Assembly (NCBI RefSeq): GCF_003202405.1 | Contig: NZ_QJHL01000003.1 | Coordinates: 248,001-312,000, forward strand | DNA length: 64,000 bases | From: Flavobacterium hydrophilum | GTDB lineage: Bacteria > Bacteroidota > Bacteroidia > Flavobacteriales > Flavobacteriaceae | Direction of reading: 5' to 3' | In this document: in pieces, positions 1 to 8,095 of the stretch | Layout of the letters: every line of letters begins with the position of its first letter | Numbering within the stretch: the stretch's first letter is position 1 | Notes under the pieces: generated by a model | Seen by the model: only the letters and a program-made list of their open reading frames with translations | What the model was told of the DNA's origin: nothing | The model's database searches: none | Made by a program: the position numbers and the translations under genes

Positions 1-2
1 AC

Positions 3-449
3 CAGCAATTCGTAAACTGGCTTTCGTCGAAATCTGATGAATTGCTCTATGCAGAAGTGCCTTCGAGTTTTTCAACAATTATAAAAACACTTGATCATAT
101 TTGGTCTACAGAAGAATACTGGTTTTACGTTATTTCTGAAGCTGATTTATCAGAAAAGAAACCCGAAAGTGAATTGTCGAAGGAAGAAATCTTTGAAGGC
201 TTATTAAATTCATCTGTAAAATTGAAACATTTAATTAATTCATTGTCCGAAGAAGATTTAATTAAAGAAGTCAAAATTGTTAATCCGTGGTTTGAATGCG
301 AACTGCCCATTTCGGATTATCTGCTTCAGGTTATCAATCACGGTACTTATCACAGAGGTCAGATTGTAACGATGGGGCGAAATCTTGGAATTACAGATGC
401 CTCAAACACCGATTATAATTTTTATAATGTTGTAAAACAGCAACATTAA
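3..449 (+). CDS. DinB-family protein, 5' end outside the window
   Basis: The reading frame is open from base 3 with no start codon before the window edge, so the N-terminus is missing; the in-frame TTG at 42 is not needed. The visible 148 residues look like the four-helix DinB/YfiT fold: a helix with TLDHIW and a C-terminal helix with NHGTYHRGQ, whose histidines are the usual divalent-metal ligands of the family. DinB-like proteins include thiol-dependent S-transferases, but most have no assigned reaction, and I cannot assign one here. The gene ends just before a strong hairpin shared with the convergent regulator. A second, distant DinB-type protein is at 58407. Confidence 0.85.
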   Translation, partial: QQFVNWLSSKSDELLYAEVPSSFSTIIKTLDHIWSTEEYWFYVISEADLSEKKPESELSKEEIFEGLLNSSVKLKHLINSLSEEDLIKEVKIVNPWFECELPISDYLLQVINHGTYHRGQIVTMGRNLGITDASNTDYNFYNVVKQQH

Positions 450-453
450 AATC

Positions 454-494
454 AAAAAACTCCTAATGCAACTTAGTTTCTTTAGGAGTTTTTT
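454..494. terminator. bidirectional rho-independent terminator
   Basis: A perfect 13-bp inverted repeat (454-466 with 482-494) carries an A-run on one side and a T-run on the other. It lies between the stop codons of two convergent genes, so it can end transcription from both. Confidence 0.85.
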
Positions 495-495
495 T

Positions 496-1452
496 CTACA
501 AAAGCCTTTGTCTGTTGACTTCTAACAGCTCTAAAGCTCTTGTTTTAAGACTTTCAGGCTCAAGGATTGTAGCATAATCTCCAAACATCAAAAACCAGCG
601 CGGAAAAGCACTTTCGACATCGCGGCACATAAAAGTCATTTCAATTTGTCCGTCAACTTCTTTTTCTGAGATGAAACCGTGATATTTTCGTTCAGTAGAT
701 AAATAGCGGACTATCTTTTTATCCACTAAGATTCGGACTTTTGTGGTGGGACAAGTTTCCGTTTTAGTCAGATAGGTTTCCAGAGAATCGTGTTCAATGG
801 TGAAATCAAGTTCGGTTTTTTTAATACACTGAATCCTGTCGGTTCTAAACTGTCGGTAATCTTTTCGTAAATGGCAATAGCCCAGAAAATACCAGTTGTT
901 ATTGTCGTGAAAAACGCCCACGGGTTCTAAATTTCGCTGTGTAGTTTCGTCTCTTTCATACGTTTTGTACGTCAGCAGAATTTGTTTTTTCTCAGCAATT
1001 CCTTCAAAAAGAACCGCTAAAGTATTTGGGGAATTGTCGTTAAACAGCGGTTCGGCAGTTTGCATCACCACGCGCGATTCAATATTCGAAAGATAGTCTT
1101 TATCACCGCTTCTCAAAACCGACTTCAATTTATACATAGCCGATGCATAGTGTGTTCCAAGAGATGGATCAGTAAATTTCTGCATCAGTTTTTCGGCAGC
1201 GATAAAACTGCTGACTTCTTCACGTGTAAACATAACAGGAGGCAGTCTGTAGCCTTCCATCAAAGCATACCCAACTCCCGCTTCACTGTAAATAGGAACT
1301 CCCGAAGCTTCAAGAGTTCGAATATCTCTGTAAATAGTTCTTAAACTACATTCAAAACGATCCGCAAGTTCCTGCGCTTTTACAATCTTTTTAGATTGCA
1401 ATTGAATCAGGATGGCGACAATTCGGTCAAATCGTTTTGGGGTTTCGTCCAT
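496..1452 (-). CDS. YafY-type transcriptional regulator with WYL domain
   Basis: The N-terminal 60 residues form a DeoR/HTH_11-like winged helix (LADRFECSLRTIYRDIRTLE), followed by a WYL sensor domain around residues 130-210 (EPVGVFHDNNNWYFLGY, then RQFRTDRI) and a C-terminal WCX-like extension. WYL regulators bind DNA and are thought to sense nucleic-acid or nucleotide ligands; the target here is unknown. I chose the ATG at 1452 over the one at 1485 because the homologous part begins there and because a TAnnTTTG box (complement of 1467-1474) lies between the two ATGs, which would put the transcript start downstream of 1485. The gene is divergent from the Lgt-like gene at 1557. Confidence 0.88.
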   Translation of the reverse strand: MDETPKRFDRIVAILIQLQSKKIVKAQELADRFECSLRTIYRDIRTLEASGVPIYSEAGVGYALMEGYRLPPVMFTREEVSSFIAAEKLMQKFTDPSLGTHYASAMYKLKSVLRSGDKDYLSNIESRVVMQTAEPLFNDNSPNTLAVLFEGIAEKKQILLTYKTYERDETTQRNLEPVGVFHDNNNWYFLGYCHLRKDYRQFRTDRIQCIKKTELDFTIEHDSLETYLTKTETCPTTKVRILVDKKIVRYLSTERKYHGFISEKEVDGQIEMTFMCRDVESAFPRWFLMFGDYATILEPESLKTRALELLEVNRQRLL

Positions 1453-1556
1453 TTTAAGCTTTTTTTCAAAGATAGTATTTATCACAAAGAGTTAAAAACA
1501 ATAAATTTCGCATCTTTACAGAATAGTAGTATTAAATCAAAAACTGAATAATATAA

Positions 1557-2300
1557 ATGAAGCTTCCATTTGAGCCAGTATGGTTTGGTTATGAAATTAA
1601 TATTCATTTAGTTTTAGAATATTTAGCCTTTTTTATCGGGTATCGCTATTATGCTTTTTTAAGAAAAAGAAATGTCGACAGAATCATCACAATCAATCGG
1701 TTATCGATTATTTTAGGAGCAGCTATTGGGGCTTTTCTGGGTTCCAGAATTATGGGTTTTTTAGAGAATCCTGTTTTTGTTTCAGATGTCAAATCCTTGC
1801 TTGATCTTTTCAACGTAAAAACGATTATGGGCGGTTTGTTTGGAGGACTTTTAGGTGTTGAAATAGCAAAAAAAATAATTGGTGAAAAAGAATCATCGGG
1901 AGATTTATTTACTTTTCCGATAATCTTAGGGATTTTTATTGGAAGAATTGGCTGCTTTTTATCGGGAACAAATGAATTTACTTATGGAAACACAACTGCT
2001 TTTTTTACGGGAATGAATTTGGGCGATAACCTAAAGCGGCATCCAATTGCTTTGTATGAATTGGTTTTTTTAGCTGTTCTGTTTTATTTCCTGAAGAAAC
2101 TCCAAAGCAAAAATCTACCAAACGGCTTGTTATTTCAGTATTTTATGATTTCTTATTTTACATTCCGGTTTTTTATAGAATTTATAAAACCCAATATTTT
2201 CTTTGTTGCGGGAATAAGCTCCATTCAGATTTTATGTTTAATTTGTCTATTATATTATCACAAAACAATTTTAAATCTATTCGTAAAAAATGCCAGTTAG
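1557..2300 (+). CDS. Lgt-like membrane protein, probably not a canonical prolipoprotein diacylglyceryl transferase
   Basis: This 247-residue protein has about seven hydrophobic segments and the outline of Lgt: GRIG at 129-132, HPIALYE at 162-168 and an arginine/glutamate pair (R204, E208) in the last third. Two residues important in E. coli Lgt look changed. The asparagine of the GRIGN motif is Cys133 here, and the His-containing GG..H segment reads MGGLFGG (91-97) without histidine. It overlaps the next gene, a radical SAM enzyme, by 11 bases, so they are almost certainly co-translated. I infer a lipid-modifying or lipid-binding paralogue serving that enzyme. A plain lipoprotein transferase is possible but less likely. 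Confidence 0.8.
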   Translation: MKLPFEPVWFGYEINIHLVLEYLAFFIGYRYYAFLRKRNVDRIITINRLSIILGAAIGAFLGSRIMGFLENPVFVSDVKSLLDLFNVKTIMGGLFGGLLGVEIAKKIIGEKESSGDLFTFPIILGIFIGRIGCFLSGTNEFTYGNTTAFFTGMNLGDNLKRHPIALYELVFLAVLFYFLKKLQSKNLPNGLLFQYFMISYFTFRFFIEFIKPNIFFVAGISSIQILCLICLLYYHKTILNLFVKNAS

Positions 2301-3681
2301 AAAGTATACTTATTATGATTTTACCTTAAGCCTTTGTCCGGAATGCTTAAAGCGTATTGATGCAAAAATTGTTTTTGAAGATGGGAATGTTTACATGCTC
2401 AAAAGATGTCCGGAACACGGAAGTTCAAAGGTATTAATTGCGGATGATATTCAATATTATAAAAATATCCGAAACTACAATAAACCTTCTGAAACCCCTT
2501 ATACTTTCAACACCAAAACTCATTACGGCTGTCCTTATGATTGCGGCTTATGCCCGGATCATGAACAGCATTCGTGTTTAACTGTCGTTGAAGTTACTGA
2601 TAGATGTAATTTGACTTGTCCAACCTGTTATGCAGGTTCATCGCCTTCTTATGGAAGACACAGGACTTTAGAGGAAGTAAAAACAATGCTGGACACGATA
2701 GTTTTAAATGAAAAAGAACCTGACGTGGTACAGATTAGCGGTGGAGAACCGACAATTCATCCTCAGTTTTTTGAGATTTTGGATTATGCCAAAACGCTTC
2801 CGATCCGACATTTGATGCTGAATACTAATGGAATTAAGATTGCCAAAGACAAAGAATTCGCCAGACAGCTGAAAACCTATTCGCCTGATTTTGAAATTTA
2901 TTTACAGTTTGATTCTTTTGAAGATAGTGTATTGCAGGAATTGCGCGGTGCCGATTTGAGTGAGATAAGAATGCAGGCTTTGGAAAATTTAAATGAATTA
3001 AATTTATCAACAACCCTGGTGATTACACTTCAAAAAGGACTGAACGATAACGAAATAGGGAAGATAATTGATTTTGCACTGAAACAAAAGTGCGTTAGGG
3101 GTGTTACCTTTCAGCCAACACAAATCGCCGGAAGACTGGAAAATTTTGATCCGGAAAAAGACAGAATGACATTAACCGAGGTCAGAAGGAAAATTTTGGA
3201 ACAAACCTCTATTTTTAATTCCGATGATTTGCTTCCTGTACCCTGTAATCCTGATGCTTTGGTGATGGGCTATGCCTTGAAGCTGGGAGACGAAGTTTTT
3301 CCGTTAACACGCTATATCAATCCCAATGATTTATTGGACAACAGTAAAAACACCATCATTTACGAACAGGATGAAGTGCTTCGCGGAAAAATGATAGAAT
3401 TATTCAGTACTGGAAATTCTGTAGAAGTGGCTCAGGAAAATCTAAAATCAATCTTATGTTGCCTTCCAAATATTGATGCTCCGGAATTAGGATATGATAA
3501 TTTGTTCAGAATCATTATTATGCAGTTTATTGATGCTTATAATTTTGATGTAAGGGCGATTAAAAAATCATGTGTTCATATTGTGAATAAGGATAATAAA
3601 ATAATCCCTTTTGAAACCATGAATTTGTTTTACAGAGACGATAAAATAGAAAGATTAGAAGAACTTAGAAGTACTATATAA
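2290..3681 (+). CDS. radical SAM enzyme of the COG1964 / tetraether lipid synthase-like family
   Basis: The radical SAM motif is C106-x3-C110-x2-C113, followed by the SAM-binding GGEP stretch. Upstream is a rubredoxin-like set (C16, C19, C40) and a second CX3CX2C motif (C81, C85, C88), plus C96. More cysteines (PCNPDA, LCC, KSCVH) lie in the C-terminal half, next to an FIDAYNFD segment. This layout matches the COG1964 family, which includes archaeal Mj0619, the tetraether lipid synthase; that enzyme carries three Fe4S4 clusters and a rubredoxin-like iron. Family members act on lipids or pterins. Joining or methylating an acyl chain is a reasonable guess here, strengthened by the overlapping Lgt-like gene, but the substrate cannot be read from the sequence. 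Confidence 0.85.
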   Translation: MPVRKYTYYDFTLSLCPECLKRIDAKIVFEDGNVYMLKRCPEHGSSKVLIADDIQYYKNIRNYNKPSETPYTFNTKTHYGCPYDCGLCPDHEQHSCLTVVEVTDRCNLTCPTCYAGSSPSYGRHRTLEEVKTMLDTIVLNEKEPDVVQISGGEPTIHPQFFEILDYAKTLPIRHLMLNTNGIKIAKDKEFARQLKTYSPDFEIYLQFDSFEDSVLQELRGADLSEIRMQALENLNELNLSTTLVITLQKGLNDNEIGKIIDFALKQKCVRGVTFQPTQIAGRLENFDPEKDRMTLTEVRRKILEQTSIFNSDDLLPVPCNPDALVMGYALKLGDEVFPLTRYINPNDLLDNSKNTIIYEQDEVLRGKMIELFSTGNSVEVAQENLKSILCCLPNIDAPELGYDNLFRIIIMQFIDAYNFDVRAIKKSCVHIVNKDNKIIPFETMNLFYRDDKIERLEELRSTI

Positions 3682-3684
3682 ATT

Positions 3685-3879
3685 ATGATAACATTAGAAG
3701 TAGGCAATTTAGATGGTTTACTAGCATTTTTCCTTGCCATTATGCTAGGCCCTCCGATTTTATTAACTATTGGTGGGTTTGCAGTCAAAAAGAGCCATCC
3801 AAAGACAGCAAAAGTGTTGTTTATTTTGGGAGTGGTTTATTTATTAATTGGATTGGGGATTTGTGGCGGGCTTCTTTAG
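3685..3879 (+). CDS. small two-helix membrane protein
   Basis: This 64-residue protein has two predicted transmembrane helices (about residues 11-33 and 43-62) joined by a short basic loop (KKSHPKTAK). It starts three bases after the radical SAM stop codon and is followed by a terminator, so it is the last gene of that cassette. I recognise no family. It could be a small subunit or anchor for the Lgt-like/radical SAM pair, or simply an unrelated conserved membrane protein. Confidence 0.7.
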   Translation: MITLEVGNLDGLLAFFLAIMLGPPILLTIGGFAVKKSHPKTAKVLFILGVVYLLIGLGICGGLL

Positions 3880-3890
3880 TGAAAAAAGAA

Positions 3891-3918
3891 AACCCAATAA
3901 CTTTTACATTATTGGGTT
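3891..3918. terminator. bidirectional terminator between the radical SAM cassette and lepA
   Basis: A perfect 10-bp inverted repeat (3891-3900 with 3909-3918) with an 8-base loop lies between convergent genes. A 16-base AT-rich motif just after it (3923-3938) recurs at 34616-34631. Confidence 0.75.
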
Positions 3919-3958
3919 ATATCTAATTACTAAGGACTAGTTACTAAGAACTTAATAT

Positions 3959-5755
3959 TTAATCATTCAATTTCAAAACAGCCATAAACGCCTCTTGCGG
4001 AATCTCAACGTTTCCAACCTGTCTCATACGTTTTTTACCTTTTTTCTGTTTCTCCAAAAGTTTACGCTTACGTGAAATATCTCCACCGTAACATTTTGCG
4101 GTAACGTCTTTACGGAGTGCTTTAATCGTTTCACGAGCAATGATTTTTGCACCAATTGCAGCCTGAATCGGAATGTCGAATTGCTGTCTTGGGATTAATT
4201 CACGTAATTTCTCGGTCATTTTTTTACCGATGTTGTATGCGTTGTCTTCGTGGATTAATGCAGAAAGTGCATCAACCGTCTGAGCATTCAAAAGAACATC
4301 CAGTTTTACTAATTTCGAAGTTCGCATTCCAATTGGAGAATAGTCGAAAGAAGCATACCCTTTAGAAACTGTCTTTAAACGATCGTAAAAATCGAATACA
4401 ATTTCCGCCAAAGGCATATCAAAATTCAACTCTACTCTTTCAGTTGTCAAATACGTTTGATTCGTGATTAAACCACGTTTTTCAATACACAAACTCATAA
4501 CATTTCCTACGAAATCAGCTTTTGTAATAATAGTGGCTTTAATATAAGGTTCTTCAACTCTGTCCAGTTTTGAAGGCTCCGGAAGGTCTGAAGGATTATT
4601 TACTACCAATGCAGTTTCCGGATGTTTCTTAGTGTAGGCCAAATAGGAAACGTTAGGAACTGTGGTAATTACAGTCATATCGAACTCACGCTCTAAACGT
4701 TCCTGAATAATTTCCATGTGAAGCATTCCTAAGAATCCGCAACGGAAACCAAAACCTAAGGCCGCAGAACTTTCCGGAGCAAAAACTAATGAAGCGTCAT
4801 TCAATTGTAATTTCTCCATCGAAGAACGTAAATCTTCATAATCTTCGGTGTCAACCGGGTAAATTCCGGCAAATACCATTGGTTTTACATCTTCAAAACC
4901 GGTAATCATATTGGTTGTTGGCACTTTTGCATCTGTAATCGTATCACCTACTTTTACTTCGCGTGCTTCTTTAATTCCGGAAATCAAATACCCAACATCT
5001 CCAGCAGAAACAACAGTTTTAGGAACCTGATTTAGTTTTAAAGTTCCAATTTCGTCAGCAAAATATTCATTGTCCGTAGCCATGAATTTAATTTTCTGGC
5101 CTTTTTTAATTTCACCATTTACAACTCTGAAGATTACTTCGATTCCACGAAACGGATTGTAAACCGAGTCAAAAATCAAAGCTTGTAAAGGTTCTTCAGG
5201 ATCTCCTTTTGGAGCCGGAATTTTTTCGATAATGGCTGCTAAAATATTTTCAACACCAAAACCTGTTTTTCCGGAAGCATGAATAATATCTTCTAATTTA
5301 CATCCAAGTAAATCAATAATATCGTCACTAACCTCTTCAGGATTAGCACTTGGTAAATCTACTTTATTCAATACCGGAATAATTTCCAGATCATTTTCTA
5401 AAGCAAGGTATAAGTTAGAAATCGTTTGTGCCTGAATACTTTGTGCAGCATCCACAATCAAAAGTGCACCTTCGCAGGCCGCAATCGAACGAGAAACTTC
5501 GTATGAAAAGTCAACGTGACCGGGAGTGTCAATTAAATTTAAAATATATTCTTCTCCCTTGTAAGTGTACTCCATCTGGATGGCATGACTCTTAATGGTA
5601 ATTCCACGCTCACGTTCCAGGTCCATGTTGTCAAGCAATTGTGCTTTTTCTTCACGGGCTGTAACGGTTTGTGTAGCGCCCAATAATCGGTCTGCAAGTG
5701 TACTTTTACCGTGGTCAATGTGTGCAATAATGCAAAAGTTACGTATCTTCTTCAT
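3959..5755 (-). CDS. lepA: elongation factor 4 (LepA), ribosome-associated GTPase
   Basis: Full-length LepA (598 residues). The GTPase domain begins at the N-terminus with the G1 loop AHIDHGKST (about 10-18), then DTPGH (G3) and NKVD (G4). EF-G-like domains II, III and V follow, and the LepA-specific C-terminal domain ends with the KKGKKRMR basic segment that contacts tRNA on the ribosome. EF4 is a cytosolic translational GTPase that affects stalled or mistranslocated ribosomes and 30S assembly. It is transcribed alone; the 260-base upstream gap contains a TAnnTTTG promoter box. Nothing is odd in length or motifs. Confidence 0.98.
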   Translation of the reverse strand: MKKIRNFCIIAHIDHGKSTLADRLLGATQTVTAREEKAQLLDNMDLERERGITIKSHAIQMEYTYKGEEYILNLIDTPGHVDFSYEVSRSIAACEGALLIVDAAQSIQAQTISNLYLALENDLEIIPVLNKVDLPSANPEEVSDDIIDLLGCKLEDIIHASGKTGFGVENILAAIIEKIPAPKGDPEEPLQALIFDSVYNPFRGIEVIFRVVNGEIKKGQKIKFMATDNEYFADEIGTLKLNQVPKTVVSAGDVGYLISGIKEAREVKVGDTITDAKVPTTNMITGFEDVKPMVFAGIYPVDTEDYEDLRSSMEKLQLNDASLVFAPESSAALGFGFRCGFLGMLHMEIIQERLEREFDMTVITTVPNVSYLAYTKKHPETALVVNNPSDLPEPSKLDRVEEPYIKATIITKADFVGNVMSLCIEKRGLITNQTYLTTERVELNFDMPLAEIVFDFYDRLKTVSKGYASFDYSPIGMRTSKLVKLDVLLNAQTVDALSALIHEDNAYNIGKKMTEKLRELIPRQQFDIPIQAAIGAKIIARETIKALRKDVTAKCYGGDISRKRKLLEKQKKGKKRMRQVGNVEIPQEAFMAVLKLND

Positions 5756-5844
5756 TTTATATTCAATTCTCTAAACGAGTTTTTAGTAATTTTTGGGTAT
5801 GAATTTGCTCTGCTGTAAATACTTTAGAGCGTGTTATTAAGGCG

Positions 5845-5852
5845 CAAATATA
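5845..5852 (-). promoter_or_regulatory. putative -7 box of the lepA promoter
   Basis: On the minus strand the bases read TATATTTG, a perfect match to the Bacteroidota TAnnTTTG box, about 90 bases before the lepA start. No clear TTG -33 element is visible at the expected distance. Confidence 0.5.
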
Positions 5853-5917
5853 GCGCAAAGTTTTGGATTCTGGAATGTAGTTGCTGGATAGTTAGTTTTT
5901 GAAAACCAATTTCAGTC

Positions 5918-6655
5918 TTAAAACTCAAAATTAAACCCTTTTTCGGTCAGTTTTTCGTAGATTTCTGAATCAAATTTGTACAGTTTTGCGGCTCTGTGCG
6001 AAACATCCTGTTGTTTTTCATCTAACGCAACAAGCAATTTCATATGCAGAATTTTTCTTCGGAAATTGGATTTGTCCAATTCGATACCCAATATTTCTTC
6101 GTAAAGATGCATTAGTTGTAATAAAGTGAATTTTTCTGGTAAAAGATTAAATCCAATTGGAGCCTGACGCACTCTGTTACGAAGTTGCATTAAGCTGAAT
6201 TGCATGATTTCCTTATGGTCAAAAATCAGGTCAGGCAGTTCGTTAATCTTATGCCATGTCGCTTCCATTAAGGTAAGACCGGCTTTTACATTATAATCCT
6301 CACGGTTTACTAAAGTGTAATAGCCAATGGTAACAACTCTTCTTCCGGGTACACGGTTTGGGTCTGTAAATGCTTTTAGCTGTTCCAGATAGATGTTATC
6401 AAGACTTGTTAATTCATACAAAATTCGTTGTGCTGCATTATCAGAACTCTCCTCTTTTTTGAGCCAGCCACCAAGAAGTCCCCATTTTCCAATACTTTCT
6501 CCTTCGGCGTGATGTGCCAAAAGTACTTCGAGGTTTCCCTTATTGAATCCAAATATGACGCAGTCGATCGTGATTCCGTCGATTACCGGATTTTGAATTT
6601 CAGAGGGTTCCCCAACATACGTTTTGGAAGTTTTTTTAGAGTGTAAAAATGCCAT
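5918..6655 (-). CDS. NrtR/AraR-like Nudix transcriptional regulator, copy 1
   Basis: Residues about 25-150 form a Nudix fold; about 160-245 form the winged helix seen in NrtR and in the Bacteroides arabinose regulator AraR (FTLLQLMHLYEEILG, NFRRKIL). The Nudix box (about 62-84) is degenerate: where active hydrolases have RExxEE it reads RILYEL, so two of three metal-binding glutamates are gone. It should therefore bind a ligand rather than hydrolyse it. It follows its paralogue after 22 bases and is probably its operon partner. The pair is divergent from the large PUL, so I infer sugar-responsive control of that locus. The ligand is unknown. Confidence 0.88.
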   Translation of the reverse strand: MAFLHSKKTSKTYVGEPSEIQNPVIDGITIDCVIFGFNKGNLEVLLAHHAEGESIGKWGLLGGWLKKEESSDNAAQRILYELTSLDNIYLEQLKAFTDPNRVPGRRVVTIGYYTLVNREDYNVKAGLTLMEATWHKINELPDLIFDHKEIMQFSLMQLRNRVRQAPIGFNLLPEKFTLLQLMHLYEEILGIELDKSNFRRKILHMKLLVALDEKQQDVSHRAAKLYKFDSEIYEKLTEKGFNFEF

Positions 6656-6677
6656 TTTTTGCTTTTATAAGGCTGGT

Positions 6678-7394
6678 TTAAAATTCAAAATTAAATCCTT
6701 TTTCAGTAAGTTTTGTATAAATTTCCGAGTCAAATTTGTATAACTTGGCCGCTCTGTGTGAAACATCCTGCTGTTTTTCATCCAAGGCAACCAATAATTT
6801 CATATGAAGAATTTTTCGCCTGAAATTAGATTTATCCATTTCAATTCCTAATATTTCTTCATATAAATGCATCAATTGCAACAGTGTGAACTTTTCCGGT
6901 AAAAGATTGAATCCAATTGGTGCCTGACGAACTCTGTCGCGTAAATGTTTTAGACTATAAGTCAGGATTTCGCTATGATCGTAAATCAGATCCGGAATCT
7001 GATTAATCTTATACCACTTTGCATCCGATGCTGTAAAACCTGGCTGAATACTATAATCTTCTCTTTTAATCAAAGCATAATAGCCAATTGTGATAACACG
7101 TCTGAGAGGGAAACGATCCGGATTTCCAAATGCTTTTAATTGTTCCAGATAGATGTGATCTAATGCTGTAAGTTCATATAATAATCGGTGAGCCGCATTA
7201 TCGATACTCTCTTTTTTATTAATCCAGCCTCCCGGAAGTCCCCACTTTCCTTTGCTAATTCCTTCTCCGTGCTGAATTAAAAGAACTTCCAGACTTCCTT
7301 TGTCAAAACCAAATATGACACAGTCAATCGTAATGGCATTCATCACTGAAGGGTCATTTTTTACGATAACGTCATTATTCAAATTGTTGACCAT
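6678..7394 (-). CDS. NrtR/AraR-like Nudix transcriptional regulator, copy 2
   Basis: Paralogue of the gene at 5918 with the same design: a Nudix-like sensor with a broken catalytic box (RLLYEL) and a C-terminal winged helix. The last 85 residues of the two proteins differ at only two positions (L/M and E/T), whereas the sensor halves differ widely. Their DNA, by contrast, differs at many third codon positions, so the match is kept by selection and not by recent copying. Both should read the same operator while answering different ligands. This copy is promoter-proximal. A partial palindrome (7399-7412) sits right before its start codon and may allow autoregulation. Confidence 0.88.
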   Translation of the reverse strand: MVNNLNNDVIVKNDPSVMNAITIDCVIFGFDKGSLEVLLIQHGEGISKGKWGLPGGWINKKESIDNAAHRLLYELTALDHIYLEQLKAFGNPDRFPLRRVITIGYYALIKREDYSIQPGFTASDAKWYKINQIPDLIYDHSEILTYSLKHLRDRVRQAPIGFNLLPEKFTLLQLMHLYEEILGIEMDKSNFRRKILHMKLLVALDEKQQDVSHRAAKLYKFDSEIYTKLTEKGFNFEF

Positions 7395-7481
7395 AGCTGT
7401 TAAAATTTTGACAAATTAAATAAATAAAAATAATACTATATACTTAAAAAGGTACATATTTTTAAAATAGCGGTAAGAATA

Positions 7482-7495
7482 TTCAAAATTTTGAA
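7482..7495. promoter_or_regulatory. 14-bp perfect palindrome, candidate regulator operator
   Basis: TTCAAAATTTTGAA is its own reverse complement and lies between the divergent Nudix regulators and the PUL. A related sequence (11 of 14 bases the same) is at 7399-7412 just before the regulator start. Assignment as the Nudix-regulator operator is inference; in such AT-rich DNA a chance palindrome is possible. Confidence 0.35.
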
Positions 7496-7658
7496 AATAA
7501 TATAGATTAATTCGTATAAGTGTTTTAAATCATTATCAATTTAATTAGTTAAATGATGATTTATTAATAATTTTTAATTGTTTAAAATAATTTAATTTGA
7601 TTAATCAATAAAAATAGTCTTGATATTCTTTCAATTACAAAAAAATAAAGCTAATTTT

Positions 7659-7689
7659 TTGTTAATATAGAAAAATTGCACTACACTTG
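7659..7689 (+). promoter_or_regulatory. putative promoter of the PUL (SusC gene)
   Basis: TTG (7659-7661), a 20-base spacer and TACACTTG (7682-7689) match the Bacteroidota promoter with one mismatch. The -7 box is inside a small inverted repeat, CTACA-CT-TGTAG (7681-7692), which could be an operator. Use of this promoter would give a leader of about 400 bases. Confidence 0.5.
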
Positions 7690-7782
7690 TAGTCAAATTA
7701 ACCATAAGATAAATGTATTTTGACTATAAGTTGATTTGGAGAAAATAAATTACAGCAAAAACTCAAAAAGCCCTTTCCATAG

Positions 7783-7923
7783 AATTTGATTCAGAAAGCT
7801 CTTGATGATTCATTTGGATTAAATACATCTAAAAAATTTTACCAAATGATAATTGATGTAATTGAAAGTCTGAAAACAGAATATAGGATTAAACTATCCA
7901 AATTAATGGACCATTTGGCGTAG
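7783..7923 (+). other. short open frame in the PUL leader, possible remnant or leader peptide
   Basis: A 46-codon frame without an upstream ATG ends at 7923; its only internal ATG (7846) would give 25 residues beginning MIIDVIESLKTEYR. The charged, helical composition looks protein-like, yet it has no clear start and no family that I recognise. It may be the tail of a decayed gene. Chance is a fair alternative. Confidence 0.2.
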
Positions 7924-8095
7924 AGAAATGGTGTTAGATTTCGAAGGGGGGGGATCCTTAATAGAGATTTTGCAAAATACGTGCAAGCGGAGAACTTCAG
8001 CACTTAGCGGCAAACAAAAAATTTATGTAACAAATATTTCGAATGCGTATTAATTAGATTAAAAACAACTAACAACAAATTTAACCAAATTATTA

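Larger units (their letters stand above)
7395..8095. promoter_or_regulatory. 700-base regulatory gap between the Nudix regulators and the PUL
   Basis: This is the longest gap in the window and is very AT-rich. It holds a 14-bp perfect palindrome (7482-7495), a likely SusC promoter (7659-7689), a leader of about 400 bases with a short open frame ending at 7923, and a run of eight G at about 7946-7953. Nothing in it looks like a complete gene. Confidence 0.6.

Noticed and set aside
5918..7394. The two Nudix genes as NTP/NADH pyrophosphatases
   Set aside because: The RExxEE part of the Nudix box is replaced by RILYEL and RLLYEL, and both proteins carry a C-terminal winged helix, so a regulator role fits better.
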